Source: Isoetes taiwanensis
Taxonomy: Eukaryota > Streptophyta > Lycopodiopsida > Isoetales > Isoetaceae
Length of the DNA stretch: 64,000 nucleotides
Direction of reading: 5' to 3'
Assembly: GCA_021234155.1 (NCBI GenBank)
Contig: JAJEKV010000005.1
Location: 5,394,952 to 5,458,951, forward strand
The notes under the pieces were generated by a model. The model saw only the letters and a program-made list of their open reading frames with translations, was not told where the DNA came from and made no database searches. Both the position numbers and the translations under genes were made by a program. Shown here piece by piece: positions 54,421 to 64,000 of this stretch (position 1 is the first letter of the stretch; each line of letters begins with the position of its first letter).

Positions 54421-55920
54421 GCGATAACGGGCGGCGATGGCGCCGTTCTTAACTGGCGGTAGGGGACGGCTATGGCGCCCGCTTTAAATCTTGGTCGTTA
54501 AGCCAAATCTTTGGAGGGCCGGTTGGGATAAGTGCGCATTTGGGGACTGGGCTGTCTGATCCATTCGAGCAGCCGAAGTTCCACTCTTCCGATCCCTTCT
54601 AGGCATCTAACCAGGAAAGCTTTCTTCCCTAGAAATCAGTGTCTGTTGTGTTCTTGGCAAGGCTAGTATTCTTGGTTTTTCTGCTTCTTGTTTATGCATA
54701 TTCCACAAGGTTTCCGGCTATGGGAGTAGTGCCTCAGGTTAGTTGTGTCAGGTTTGAATGAAGAGCTCTACTTTCTGGACGCAGGTCTGTTTCTTGTAAG
54801 CTCCTAGTGCTGGTTGTGAGAAGGGGTACAGATTTTCAGGAAAAGAATGAAAGCACCTCTATAGTACTTATTGATGTAAGAAGAAGGGCGTCAGTCAGCC
54901 TTGAGTAGAGTCTCCTGCTAGAATATACATTGGATGAGTTCTTTAAGGCTAGTCAGGATTGAATTGAAAAGAGTTGCTGGCCTCCTGTAGTATTATGGCA
55001 GTGAAGAAGAAGATGATGCTGGCAGCCTTAGTACCGAGTTTGTAATCTTTCTTATTGCTGGTGTTATTGTTTGCAAGAACCAGGCCGTGGACAGAAGGAA
55101 AGCACTTCACCATTTTCTGTTGCAAATGTATTGAAGACGTTGTGGTTGCTGTGCCTAACGATTAGCAGGGCCCGTGCTCCCCTTTCCCAGCAAGGGGTGG
55201 CTTGTGCATTGTTAGTTAGCATGAATGGGGCAGTTCTTGTGCTAATGACTTCTAGTGGGCGGGAGACCCTAGAAATGTTATTGTCTTGGTCTTGCAGGAA
55301 GACAAGACCTGCATGACTAGATGCAGATGGACCTGGCATGTCTACAGGATTCTAGCGGTGGTGCCATTTGCTGGTTTGCTTCGTGAGAAGAAGGTGAATG
55401 CCTCATGCAGTGGGGCGCTTCCTATAGTACCGCTGTAGCACATCGGACTGTGTCATTACTATCTTCGGTGGTGGAGCATAAAGAGGATCCTGTTTTCTAG
55501 CTTGGTGGCAGATCAATGCACTTGGCTTGTTCCTTTCCTGCTGCTTGCAGTCTCAGGTCTAGTTTCTTCGTTTCTATCTGAGGGCCACATTTTTGAAGCA
55601 ATGATGCTTTTGGGGCATGTGGAAAGACAAGAGCTTTGCTCCCATAGTACCCAATTGGAGAAGAGGCCGGGTTGTTCTTGTTTAGTAACTGGCCCTACTT
55701 GTATCATTCTGGGTCTAGGAATTTAGTCCTTCTCTCCTATAGTATCATACGGAGAAGAAGTTGAGAGTTGTGCTAATAGTACTGGCCCAGAGTCTAGACT
55801 ACTACTCATGGATTAGAGAAGTGGTAGTAGCTCCGGACTCAACTGTATGTATGTAAAATGTTTATCCTTTGAATATAATACAGATCCTTGCCTTCAAAAA
55901 AAAAAAAAAAAAAAAAAAAA
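54421..55920 (+). mobile_element. 1.5-kb noncoding polyadenylated retrocopy inserted in LINE B
   Basis: AGCTCACACAGG at 54409-54420 recurs right after a 25-base poly(A) (55896-55920) as GCTCACACAGG (55921-55931), and removing the insert restores the LINE frame (RLSSHRLGVELGR). The insert has no long frame or domain. AATATAATA about 20 bases before the poly(A) resembles a polyadenylation signal. A loose motif (C)CTATAGTA followed within 15-30 bases by GAAGAAG or similar recurs near 54860, 54990, 55420, 55645 and 55735. It is a processed copy of an unidentified noncoding transcript, or a large non-autonomous retroelement moved by LINE machinery. Confidence 0.85.
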
Positions 55921-56338
55921 GCTCACACAGGCTTGGGGTGGAGTTGGGGAGATGGAGTGATATTCCACATGAGCTTAGGTCGTGCAAGTTGTGTGACTGT
56001 AGGACTCTTGAGGATGAGGCACATGTGCTACTTCACTGTTCATCATATGCCACATTGCGTGATAAATATGGCATGAAAGCTTATACACTTGCTGAATTTT
56101 TTAACTACCCTGGGGGGTGTGATTGGGGCGTATATACTTGCTGTTTTGGACCATAGAGAAAGATGTTTGAAAGCAATGGATGTAAAAGAGGAGGACGAGG
56201 AAGAGATTGAGGGGGCTAATGCATTATTATCCGATGATGCATTAGATGAACTTTTCTATAATTACTAATGTACTGGTTTGGACGTCTCATAGGCCTGGCG
56301 GTCTCACAGACGTAATAATACAATTTCATTTCATTTCA
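55921..56338 (+). pseudogene. LINE B ORF2 C-terminus and 3'UTR
   Basis: Continues from 54420 with HRLGVELGRWSDIPHELRSC, then CKLCDCRTLEDEAHVLLHC, a CCHC-type knuckle, and a stop in the acidic tail. The 3'UTR ends ACAATTTCATTTCATTTCAT, a short pentanucleotide-type tail instead of poly(A). Confidence 0.75.
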
Positions 56339-56339
56339 T

Positions 56340-56708
56340 CTCTCTCTCTCTCTCTCAGAGAGATATTGCAAATTATGTGACACAGCACAAGTAGAAGACG
56401 AAGACCATACATTGTTACGATGTAGTGCTTACGAGGGACTCCGAGCAAAATATGGAATTCAGTATGAGGGCCTCCCTTCATTCTTTATGCTGACATCATA
56501 GGGAAGTATCTGATTGAGTTGATACAAATTAGAGATACATATCTAGAATCTCAACCAGTTGATGTAGATATGGAAATTTTGTGCGAGAGTGATGAGCTAG
56601 ATGAGGACTCGGAAACTCATCTATTGTTTTATGACATTGTGTAATTTTTGTTGTCTAATAGGCCCTTGAGGCCTCCCAATAGACACAATACATTTTCTTT
56701 CTTCTCTC

Positions 56709-56800
<92 letters not shown>

Positions 56801-56815
56801 TCACACACACACACA
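56340..56815 (+). mobile_element. LINE 3'-end fragment running into (CT)n(CA)n
   Basis: YCKLCDTAQVEDEDHTLLRC followed by SAYEGLRAKYGIQYEGLPS is the same C-terminal knuckle region as in LINE B but clearly diverged. Its 3' end reads AATAGACACAATACATTTTC, then TTTCTTCTCTCTCACT, and passes directly into about 75 bp of (CT)n and 35 bp of (CA)n (56703-56815). The microsatellite may have grown from the LINE tail. Confidence 0.7.
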
Positions 56816-57560
56816 TAAAAAAACCCTGAAGTGCTGATGGTGTTGCCCAAACACTTTTGATCATATCTGGAGATCACGAACTCCTTTTCAGCTGAAATTT
56901 ATTGCGTTGGAAAGTCATCTCAGATTTCTTCCTATTGGTATGTAATTTGTATATGTTTTCAATATATTTCCTCAGCAAAAACTTAGATTTTCTGGCTGCA
57001 AATCGAGGGCACAAAAAACCCTGAAGTGCTCGTGGTATTGTCCACATATTTTTTATCGTATTTGGCGAATTTTAACTCCGTTTCAGATAAAATTTGTCAC
57101 ATTGGAAAGCTCCCTCAGAGATCTTTCTGAAAATATGTGATTTGCATGTGTTTGAATGGTGTTTCCATAGCAAAAACACAGATTTACAGCCTGCACCACC
57201 ACTTTGTGGTTCATATTACATTTTTGTTCATATCTCTTTCTCTGTGACTCGGTCACGAAATTTATATCTTTAGAAAGCTCTCTCAGAGTTCTTTCAAAAA
57301 TATTTTATGTTGCTAATGTTTGGGCAGGATCTTAGAGCAAAAACAACAGATTTTCAGTGTTGGCTTTAGGGTTTCCATTGTTCCATTTTTTTAGCACTAT
57401 ATACTTTTCTTCATATCTATTGATCTACAGCTCTGTTTTGGGAGCAATGCATATTATTGGAATTCTTGTTCTGTGATGATTCTAAGGACATATGGTTTGT
57501 ACACATTTGCTTAAGATCTGAGAGGAGAAAACAACAAGTTTTTGCAACTCGATTTTAAGA
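56816..57560 (+). repeat. ~190-bp monomer array in the LINE A 5'UTR (plus copy)
   Basis: Each unit contains AAAAAACCCTGAAGTGCT or a TTAGGGTTTCC equivalent, a (T)CATATCT core, (TT)GGAAAG(C/T)(T/C)C, (C)TCAGAG(A/T)T(C/T)TTTC, ATGT or GTATG, and a GCAAAAAC(A)(A)CAGATTT-like end. Units start near 56816, 57010, 57200 and 57360. The sequence differs from the minus-copy array (10711-11250), but the GGAAAG...CAGAGATCTTT core is shared. Confidence 0.65.
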
Positions 57561-57599
57561 CGAGATTCAGAGGGTGTGATACCATCCAATCACCTCCTT

Positions 57600-57816
57600 G
57601 CGGACGGGCGTCTGTAAGAAGGAAAACCATTGCTTATTTTCATTTCAGACAAGCGTTTGTAAGGTGGCAGAGGTTGCACTAGAGGTTGCGCTTGATTTAT
57701 GCATTTGAACACTTTCAGACAGGTGTCTGTAAGGTGAAAGAGCCTGCACTTGCTTCTTGCCCTTGGAACCTGCGCCTGCTTCTGACACGTGAAAGCTTTC
57801 AGACGGGCGTCTGTAA
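57600..57816 (+). promoter_or_regulatory. Four CAGACGGGCGTCTGTAAG motifs ahead of ORF1
   Basis: Copies at 57600 (GGACGGGCGTCTGTAAG), 57646 (CAGACAAGCGTTTGTAAG), 57716 (CAGACAGGTGTCTGTAAG) and 57800 (CAGACGGGCGTCTGTAA). Each is a short inverted repeat (CAGAC/GTCTG); the last ends three bases before the ORF1 ATG. They may be protein-binding sites or RNA hairpins in the leader. Function not known. Confidence 0.55.
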
Positions 57817-57818
57817 AG

Positions 57819-59080
57819 ATGGCAACTTCAGTGATAGAAGAGCCGGACGAGCCTTGCGTCCCTTCATCCAACCCCACAGATATGCATGTGGATGGTGCTG
57901 ATACGCAGTCCCCTCTATCTAGCGCAGACATGACAGCAAAACTTCTACTGGGAGAGTACATAGATGCCATCCCCAATCGCAGGCCAGATGACACTAGCAA
58001 AATTGACAGGTGCACACTGAAAAGAGCAGCGCGGGTAAAGTCTCGTGCAACAAACATAGCTCGGCAGGCATATGACAGATATTCTAGCCTAGCGGCAAGC
58101 CATATCCGTGCTTCACCACCACCAAACCAGGCAGTTGAGGAGCACTGAAAACAGGTTCAAGCAATGGCAGAGGGCAACAGAGCTCGAATTGCTTGCTTGG
58201 CAGAGGAAATGCAGCCCAAATTGCTCAAGAGGCAGCTGGCTACTGAAAAACAACGTGTTTCTAGCATGGAGACCTGCATACAACACCTGGAAGATGGCCT
58301 TCGCCTAGTGCACTCTGAAAGGCAGAAGGACAAGAAGAGTCTTGCTGACATGCAGGCCCGCATGGATTCCTTGTACACCACCATTGAAACCAACACATGA
58401 CAAGCAACGTGTTGAGTAGGAGACAATGGCAACCATCTCTCGCCTTCGATCAGAGGCTGAGGAGGCTACTAATGTGATGCGAAAAGTCCAAGTCGCTTTT
58501 AAAGAGAGCCAGTCACAATTGAGAGCCCTTCAAACTAGGGTCGAGACACAAGAAGTGGCCTCATCTGCAATGAACCCTATGCTGGACTCTCGCTTGCAGA
58601 AACTGGAGCATAGCTCCGCAACCCAAGATCGGAAGGTGCAGGAGCTGGGGGCAGCCATTGCTGAACAAGGCAAGGGCCTTAATGCAGAGGCTCATAAGCA
58701 ATTGCAGCGGTGCATGCGTGAATTGACAAGGGAGCAACAATTTCAGCAGGAGCTAAGCTCCCGACTTCAGGAAGGAGAGACCACTATACCTGCCACGACA
58801 GTCCCATCTGCCCAAGAGTCTGTAAGGCGTCAGCCAGGGCCGTCTACTACTGCACCCTCAAGCCGCTCCATGCCACCCCCGCCCTAATGTAGACCACACA
58901 GCCTATGCCCCGCAGACAGCAAACAACTCCTGTTGTGCCAGGCAGGATTGACCCAACAATCAGAGAGCTCCAGGAGCTGAGGCGGAGAAGCCACAATGTG
59001 GTAGTACGTGGCCTGACAGAAGAGGCAGGAGAGGACCTCATTAACTGGATTCAAATGTTGATTCTTGCTTGAATGACATT
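57819..59080 (+). pseudogene. LINE A ORF1 (plus copy, broken)
   Basis: ATG at 57819 gives MATSVIEEPDEP and continues with a basic region (RAARVKSRATNIARQAYDRY) to a stop at 58148. Shifted frames carry the coiled coil (KRQLATEKQRVSSMETCIQH; LQKLEHSSATQDRKVQELGA; EQGKGLNAEAHKQLQRCMRE), a Pro/Ser linker and RRRSHNVVVRGLTEEAGEDL. It aligns block for block with the minus copy at 9500-10330 and is more complete at its start. Confidence 0.7.
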
Positions 59081-59662
59081 CCCATCTTTGGTACACATTA
59101 TTAGGCGAGATTATGGGCGTCCAAATGAACCATAATCGGTATAGTCACGTTCACAATACGAGATGCGCAAGTAACCATCATCCAATTAAATTGGGATTAT
59201 GTCAACTCCAAAATCACGCCAACCTGCTATTGTCTTCTAGGGGGTTTTTGTTTTTTTTAATCTTTTTTTTTGGACTTCAAAAATAACATAAGGTTGCGAT
59301 TCACGTGTGACGTTTCATATGCGAATTGAAATATGCAAAAATGAAGAGCAAGTTGCTAACATAGATGAGACTAAAATTGCTTGCTCGATAGATGATAATA
59401 TTAGGTTTGATAATAACAGATTGCATTATTTGCGAGGCAATTCCAGACTCGAAATTATCGATACATGGCACAAATATCATACAAAAATATCATATATTCC
59501 AATAAAACATTAAGGGATCAATCCATGTTTTTCCACGTATTTAACAAGGTGTGGTTCCATGTCAGCCGTTCTATCCAGTTCTGGGTACGAATCTAACACT
59601 TCACCCACCGTCATCCCCATAGCCAAATTATGCATAATAGACACAAGCTTCACCCCAGAAAA

Positions 59663-60004
59663 TCATCCATGCATAAAAGTTTTTTTGGATCGTAAGATGG
59701 TGGATTCACGGCATGTTTGATTGTAGAAGCATTTGAGAGCATCATCATCCACTATGATTATATCATCCTTATTCTCGATACCAAGTTCGTCCATCATGTT
59801 ACTCAAGTGTTTGATGAAGATAGGCTTGCCTGTTGGATCCTTGGGATTAGTGAACTTCACACATTTGTTCTGATCCCAAAAGGTCAACCAATGTCTATGC
59901 ATTTCCCCCAGTGCCTCCAAAGTATCCTTGATGTTCCTTAGTTCCATGGATGACCAAATACCAACTCGAAATAACCTGAATTTCTCATCTAGCATCTCCT
60001 TCAA
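59663..60004 (-). pseudogene. E2 FCP1/NIF-like phosphatase domain
   Basis: KEMLDEKFRLFRVGIWSSME, LRNIKDTLEALGEMHRHW, FWDQNKCVKFTNPKDPTGKP, IFIKHLSNMMDELGIENKDD and IIIVDDDALKCFYN align with E1 residue by residue at roughly half identity. The start of the domain, VVVFDLNGVLCKTF, lies upstream at about 60100 and has the same D-x-N-x-V signature as E1. A frame break lies between the two parts (about 60010-60060). Confidence 0.7.
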
Positions 60005-60198
60005 GTCGCCGCGATAGATTCACTTGGTGTTTGATTCTCTTGGTGTCTGATGAAACTGTTCTCTAGCCACTTTATTTTTTAGGAAAAGTCTTGCAAAGGA
60101 CTCCATTTAGGTCGAACACCACAACCTTCTTAGAAACGCAATGGAAGTCAAACATCAAACATGTATCCGGGTCGATGATACGATAACACAAACAATAC

Positions 60199-60345
60199 AA
60201 ACGCGGCCAAGCGTGATTTGAAATAGTCATAATCAAATCGCTTCGGTGCGGATTTAGTTTGACAACGAAAAATAATCAAAGCACGCTTGGCGATTTAATT
60301 CAAAGGTAATACAAATTAAATCACGCGTGGCGCGATTTCGTGGGC
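60199..60345. repeat. E2 palindrome cluster before the FCP1-like exon
   Basis: Four degenerate palindromes: ACGCGGCCAAGCGTGATTTG (60200), AAATCGCTTCGGTGCGGATT (60234), AAGCACGCTTGGCGATTTA (60276) and AAATCACGCGTGGCGCGATT (60320). They sit at the equivalent intron position to the E1 triple at 43541-43656. Confidence 0.75.
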
Positions 60346-62405
60346 AAGGCCATACCTATCATCTTCAGTTTCGTTGCCGTCATCGGTGTCATTCTCCCCT
60401 TCGCCACCCTTAATCTTCGTCTTCTTCTGACTGTTAGAATTGTTATTTTCTATTAGTTCCGCTGCGTCCTTCACAACTGACATTATTTTACTATTGATTT
60501 GGCAAACCAGAATCACTAGAGCCGTTGCCCTTCATTTTCGGTTTCCACTGTCAATTAGTTCATTGTTAACCTGTGAATCTACTCTATTGTTGCTTGCATC
60601 ACCCGCAATGTGGGCAAAAATATTCCCTAAGTTCGCCGCCATCCAAAGATTTCTTTGAGCAGCCCGTTTTAGCGACTATTTGTTCATTCTTGCTTTCCTT
60701 ATCGGTCGCAGATTACTAGGTCCCTCACCAGAAGCAACGTCCACTTTCGAATTGGACAAGTCTATGAGACTTTTGATTGCTGATGATTTCAGGTTGCCAT
60801 AAGGGCCTTTAGGAGACTTGGCAAGCACATGCATGAGGAATGGTTCAAGAAAGTCTTTGGCCTACTCATCACTCACAAAGCAGTGACATCTTCTTGCACC
60901 CATAAGAGCCTCTCGGGCAATATAACCTCCAACATGAAGCTCCAAGCGGTATATCAATTGAGTAAATGCCTCGGCGAGGTAAGCAGCCATAGACGGGGAA
61001 ATCCATTTTATTTAAGGGGCCCTTCTCCTTAGTTTGTAGCTCGTGCCTTGATTTCCCACTTAGGAGGGGGTCCCGATCCTCATCCTCTTCTGACTCATCC
61101 TGTTCTGACTGATCCTGATCCGTATGAAAGAATATAGTTCTTAAGTCTGGATCATCTAGAAGAAAACATTCCCATGCACTGCTATTGTCACCCTTGGCCT
61201 TAGCAATATCATATTCGTCGTCCGATAGCATGGCTATCATAATGAAGATCACATGTGCCATCTTAAAGGTCTTTGTTCCAGCAGACTCATTATCCTTAAC
61301 ATCATATATTAGGCATCCCTCCCTAATAACTTTGAGGCACTCCATCATGAGCGGGGATAGTGCATGCAGATGTGACTCACCAAGGACAAACGATGACAAT
61401 AGTGAAGGACCTCTTAGTTGTCAATCCTATCACCGGTAAAGAAGCCGCTTGTAGTCCTTCCGGTTCATGCCCATCTCCTCTCCCCACCCCCGTCCAACAC
61501 AAAGAGTGATATATTTTTAAGGCCGGAAGTTTATTACGGCAAGAGAGCTTTGTACCCAATGGAGACCCGAATCTTGGGGATGTCATCTTCTCCGTAATCT
61601 TCTTCACAAGGGCCACTTTTCTTCTCAACTTTCGGCCCGATACCTTAGGGGTAGAGTCTCCTTATGTTTTGTATTTTTAGCCTTCCAATTCTTTAGGAAG
61701 TCCTTTGACCGTATCATACAAACTTCTTGATGTCATCATTCTTCGACCTTGTATTTGTCCAACAATCCAATTTGAGATAATGCCACATCCCCCGATAGCC
61801 TTTGTAACTCGGCTCCTACAAACACTTCATTGCACGTACATCCTTCACATGGTCGCTGCAAAGACTCAACGAAGGACCTCCTATCCTTAGTGAAAGCACT
61901 CTTCTTGTATAAGACTTCCTTCTTTAAGCACCGATCTAAAACCCAAATGGTCTCAAATGATCGTCTAGCCCCCGAGTCTTTCTCATCTCTCGTCACATTC
62001 AAGTCAAAGATGCTTACATCAACGGGAGGCACCCTACCCATAGTAGCTGGCAGCTTCCCTTGTGCATAAGCGTCCCCGCATTCATTCCACTTGAGCCATA
62101 CCGCCTCCTTACGAACACAATCTTATACGAACTGTTGGTCCCGACCGCTAGATGAGCTTTGAGGAAGGATCCGCAATGTCATCACCACCTTTTTTCTTTG
62201 ATTTTCTTGCGCTCTTCTTCTTCTTCTCAGATAATTGTTCAGCGACGAGTCCCGGCTCCAAAGACTTTGAATGCCTCGGACTTTGACCATGCAATGCGGT
62301 GGGCAATGGGCAGCCATATTCCACCCATCGTTGGACGGTGGTATGCGCGGTTGTTCCACGTATGGACTACAATAGTACAAACATTGAATCAGTATCATAG
62401 AATAG

Positions 62406-62565
62406 AAACACGCCGGGCGCGATTTGAATAGAATTGATCAAGAGAAAAATTACGCCTGGCGTGAAATGAATAAAGAGTTACTAATGCAATTCAGCGGTGT
62501 AAATCAAACCAATTCGCGCCCGGTGATGTTTTCAAAATCAATCGAGATTCGCGGTGTTTTCAAAA
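62406..62565. repeat. E2 second palindrome cluster
   Basis: AACACGCCGGGCGCGATTTG (62408), AATTACGCCTGGCGTGAAAT (62450), AATTCGCGCCCGGTGATG (62510) and a half-site ATTCGCGGTG (62545). They lie upstream of the exon beginning near 62360, the position of the E1 intron 41275-41575. Confidence 0.7.
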
Positions 62566-64000
62566 TCAACCAATTGATTTGAAAGCAAGCTTTAGCTCTT
62601 CTATCTCAAAAGCGAAGCCTCCATGCAGCCGACAGCTGCCGGGTTACATCCTTCCCTAGATCTAGGACCCTCTTACAGAAGCTTTCAAGTCGGTAATTCC
62701 CTAACTATGAAATAGTGACTTGGTGTAGGTTTAGTGAACATGCCTCTCACGCCGCAGGTTAAACCATGGCAAATGAATATTGAAGTAAGCGCGCTATATT
62801 GGTTGGCCAACCATACTAAAACATATCTCACCGTTCCGCATACTGTCTTCATGAAGGCGTATCCTTGTATCGCGATGGCTCTGGTGAGTAAGTCACGGCG
62901 GATGTTTCTTACGCTTAAAATTGTAATCTCCAAGGAAAGGCAATTTGTAGTTGGTGTCGTCCTCTTCCTCACAAGAGATTAGGATCCCTTGTTTGGCCAT
63001 CTTATGCGCTTCCTTTTTCGAGAAAGAGAGTTAAGTCGAGCTTACCATTTGTCTTAGCAAGATCAGCGTACCACTTTCGGCACCCTCGTCATTTTATTTC
63101 ACTCTTCAGGCCGGCGAGGGGTCAGTGGTTGCTATAAGAATCGGCCCTTCATCATCTAAGGTGAGATCATATGGTCTTTGCATCACAGGTGCGTCTGCCC
63201 TTGCTTTCTTGGCGGGGATTAGAACCGAATTATTAGGGGTTTTTTCTTCACTCTTGGTCAGCGCAAAGAAGTGTAAGGCACTTTTAGAGTACTTTTTCGG
63301 AACAAAGTCCAAGCGGCGTTACGTTTAAACCTAAATTGAGTACAAATCCGCGGCGAAGCGTGTTGAGGTAGCTCCTATTATTGACCATGCTATGCGTGAA
63401 TTTGAAACTAAATTATTTTGCATCCACATTTTAAGCTACATACCCTTCATGAATCCATATTGCACACTATTTAACCTCATTGAACATTGCTATCTCCAAC
63501 CTGCCTAACACCGCTATATTCTATATATAAAGCGAGCAAAATTATGTTCTGAGCAGGACAATCAAAGCATTAATCGATGGTAATACTTAAAATTCATGCA
63601 AAGCATAATAACTCAAACTCATGCAAAGCATATTAACTGAAGGCAAGGAAATATCTCAAATTCATGCAAGCATAATACTCTCCACACAGTGTGTATTCTG
63701 TGGCAAATTAAATACCTTGAATAGGGTTCTGTGTATTCTGTGTATTCTGATCAACGTCCTCTGAAACTTGAGAAGAGCCGGGTTTAGAGTTTCCTCTTCC
63801 ACCACTTCCTCTGCCCCGTCCGCCTCGACCTCGATTCGCTTTAGAAGACATCTCTGGAGTCGCCTAGTAACAGAGTCGGAAGGTCGCTTTCGGATCTGCC
63901 GAAATGCTTTCGAAGAAATAGCTTTTTCTACCATTTAGAAATAGAGAAATTTGAATTTCAAGAAAACACAAAATGCACGGTTTCAAATATTCTTGACACA

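Larger units (their letters stand above)
50086..56338 (+). mobile_element. LINE family B, near full length, carrying a retrocopy insertion
   Basis: A 5'UTR of about 170 bp, ORF1 (50254-51439, several breaks), ORF2 (51458 to about 54420, continuing at 55932-56268) and a 3'UTR ending in (ATTTC)n at about 56320-56338. A 1.5-kb polyadenylated sequence interrupts ORF2 (54421-55920). Relatives lie at 49250-49951 and 56360-56700. ORF2 retains the complete set of endonuclease and RT motifs apart from one TGA, making it the best-preserved LINE here. Confidence 0.85.
56816..59090 (+). mobile_element. LINE family A 5' half (plus strand)
   Basis: Begins with about four ~190-bp monomers (56816-57560), then a leader with four CAGAC...GTCTG motifs, then ORF1 (57819-59080). 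It ends just before the E2 terminus at 59173. The remainder of the element (ORF2) is absent, so either E2 inserted with deletion or the LINE was truncated first. Confidence 0.75.
59510..63851 (-). pseudogene. E2 accessory gene (homologue of the E1 39521-44334 gene), broken
   Basis: Starts MSSKANRGRGGRGRGS at 63851 (Arg/Gly-rich, RNA-binding-like). Further blocks are PAKKARADAPVMQRPYDLTL (63250), KMAKQGILI (63000), HTTVQRWVEYGCPLPT and a Lys-rich patch (62345-62190), WLKWNECGDAYAQGKLP with PPVDVSIFDLNVTRDEKD (62100-61980), VLDRCLKKEVLYKKS (61945-61900), KMAHVIFIMIAMLSDDEYDI and an acidic run (61260-61060), ELHVGGYIAREAL (60930), VVVFDLNGVLCKTF (60100) and the FCP1-like domain (60004-59663). 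The helical tail (GEVLDSYPELDRTADMEPHL) ends at a stop at 59510. Several stops and frame changes occur. The DGQHS region is not clearly recognised here. Confidence 0.65.
59173..64000. mobile_element. Element E2: second member of the E1 family, runs off the window
   Basis: Starts with AACCATCATCCAATTAAATT and the rest of the 31-bp terminus (one mismatch to E1). Beside it lies CCAAAATCACGCC, equivalent to the half palindrome next to the E1 right end. The accessory gene homologue runs toward this end, as in E1. Eight or so palindromes occur at 60199-60340 and 62406-62560. The other terminus and the transposase would lie beyond 64000. Confidence 0.75.

Noticed and set aside
56629-56877. Arg/Glu repeat frame on the minus strand
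   Set aside because: Pure product of the (CT)n repeat.

Overview
The window looks like nuclear DNA of a land plant, rich in transposons. The evidence is a 25S rRNA 3'-end fragment, a TRM112/SMO2 gene with plant-like introns, remnants of plant-specific NPH3 and UDP-glycosyltransferase genes, a Ty1/copia element primed by initiator tRNA-Met, L1-type LINEs and a Helitron helicase. The species cannot be fixed from sequence alone. A transposase resembling the DUF7869 group hints at a non-flowering lineage, but that is a weak inference. Only one clearly intact protein-coding gene is visible: TRM112, three exons on the minus strand, 22248-22872.

Layout. 1-6000: anonymous DNA with a decayed 25S rRNA fragment (1470-2107, minus), a foldback element (2352-2727) and short tandem duplications. 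6026-11250: a decayed LINE (family A, minus) with tandem 5'UTR monomers and a (TATTC)n tail. 12190-13145: a LINE C remnant split by a 246-bp insertion with an 11-bp target duplication. 13381-18521: a decayed copia element (minus), 5' LTR largely lost. 20110-22872: possible exons and TRM112. 23790-25205: a second LINE A fragment (plus). 26696-27308: an AT-hook gene with a probable frameshift. 28504-28645: a tiny LINE A 3'-end insertion with a target duplication. 29460-30440: an NPH3-family pseudogene. 30790-31540: a UGT fragment.

32947-45228 is the most interesting part: a 12.28-kb element (E1) with 31-bp perfect terminal inverted repeats and a TATG target duplication. It carries a transposase-like gene transcribed leftward (33197-36155) and a long multi-exon gene transcribed rightward (about 39521-44334). 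The latter combines an Arg/Gly-rich start, a DGQHS (ParB/DGQHR-like) domain and an FCP1/NIF-phosphatase-like domain. A second family member (E2) starts at 59173 with the same terminus, carries a homologous gene on the minus strand (59510-63851), and runs off the window. Both are studded with GC-rich palindromes built on AAATCGCGCC/GGCGCGATTT, lying in introns and other noncoding spacers, with half-sites next to two of the three visible termini. I regard this as the best candidate for an undescribed mobile-element system.

45840-48765: a decayed Helitron helicase with a LINE C copy nested in it (about 46403-47829, minus). 49250-56338: LINE B copies. The main one has a nearly open ORF2, and a 1.5-kb polyadenylated, apparently noncoding retrocopy (54421-55920, 12-bp target duplication) is inserted in it. 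56340-56815: a further LINE 3' end that runs into (CT)n/(CA)n. 56816-59090: the 5' half of a LINE A copy (plus), ending next to E2. Boundaries without stated duplications are approximate, and all family assignments are motif-based, with no database search.
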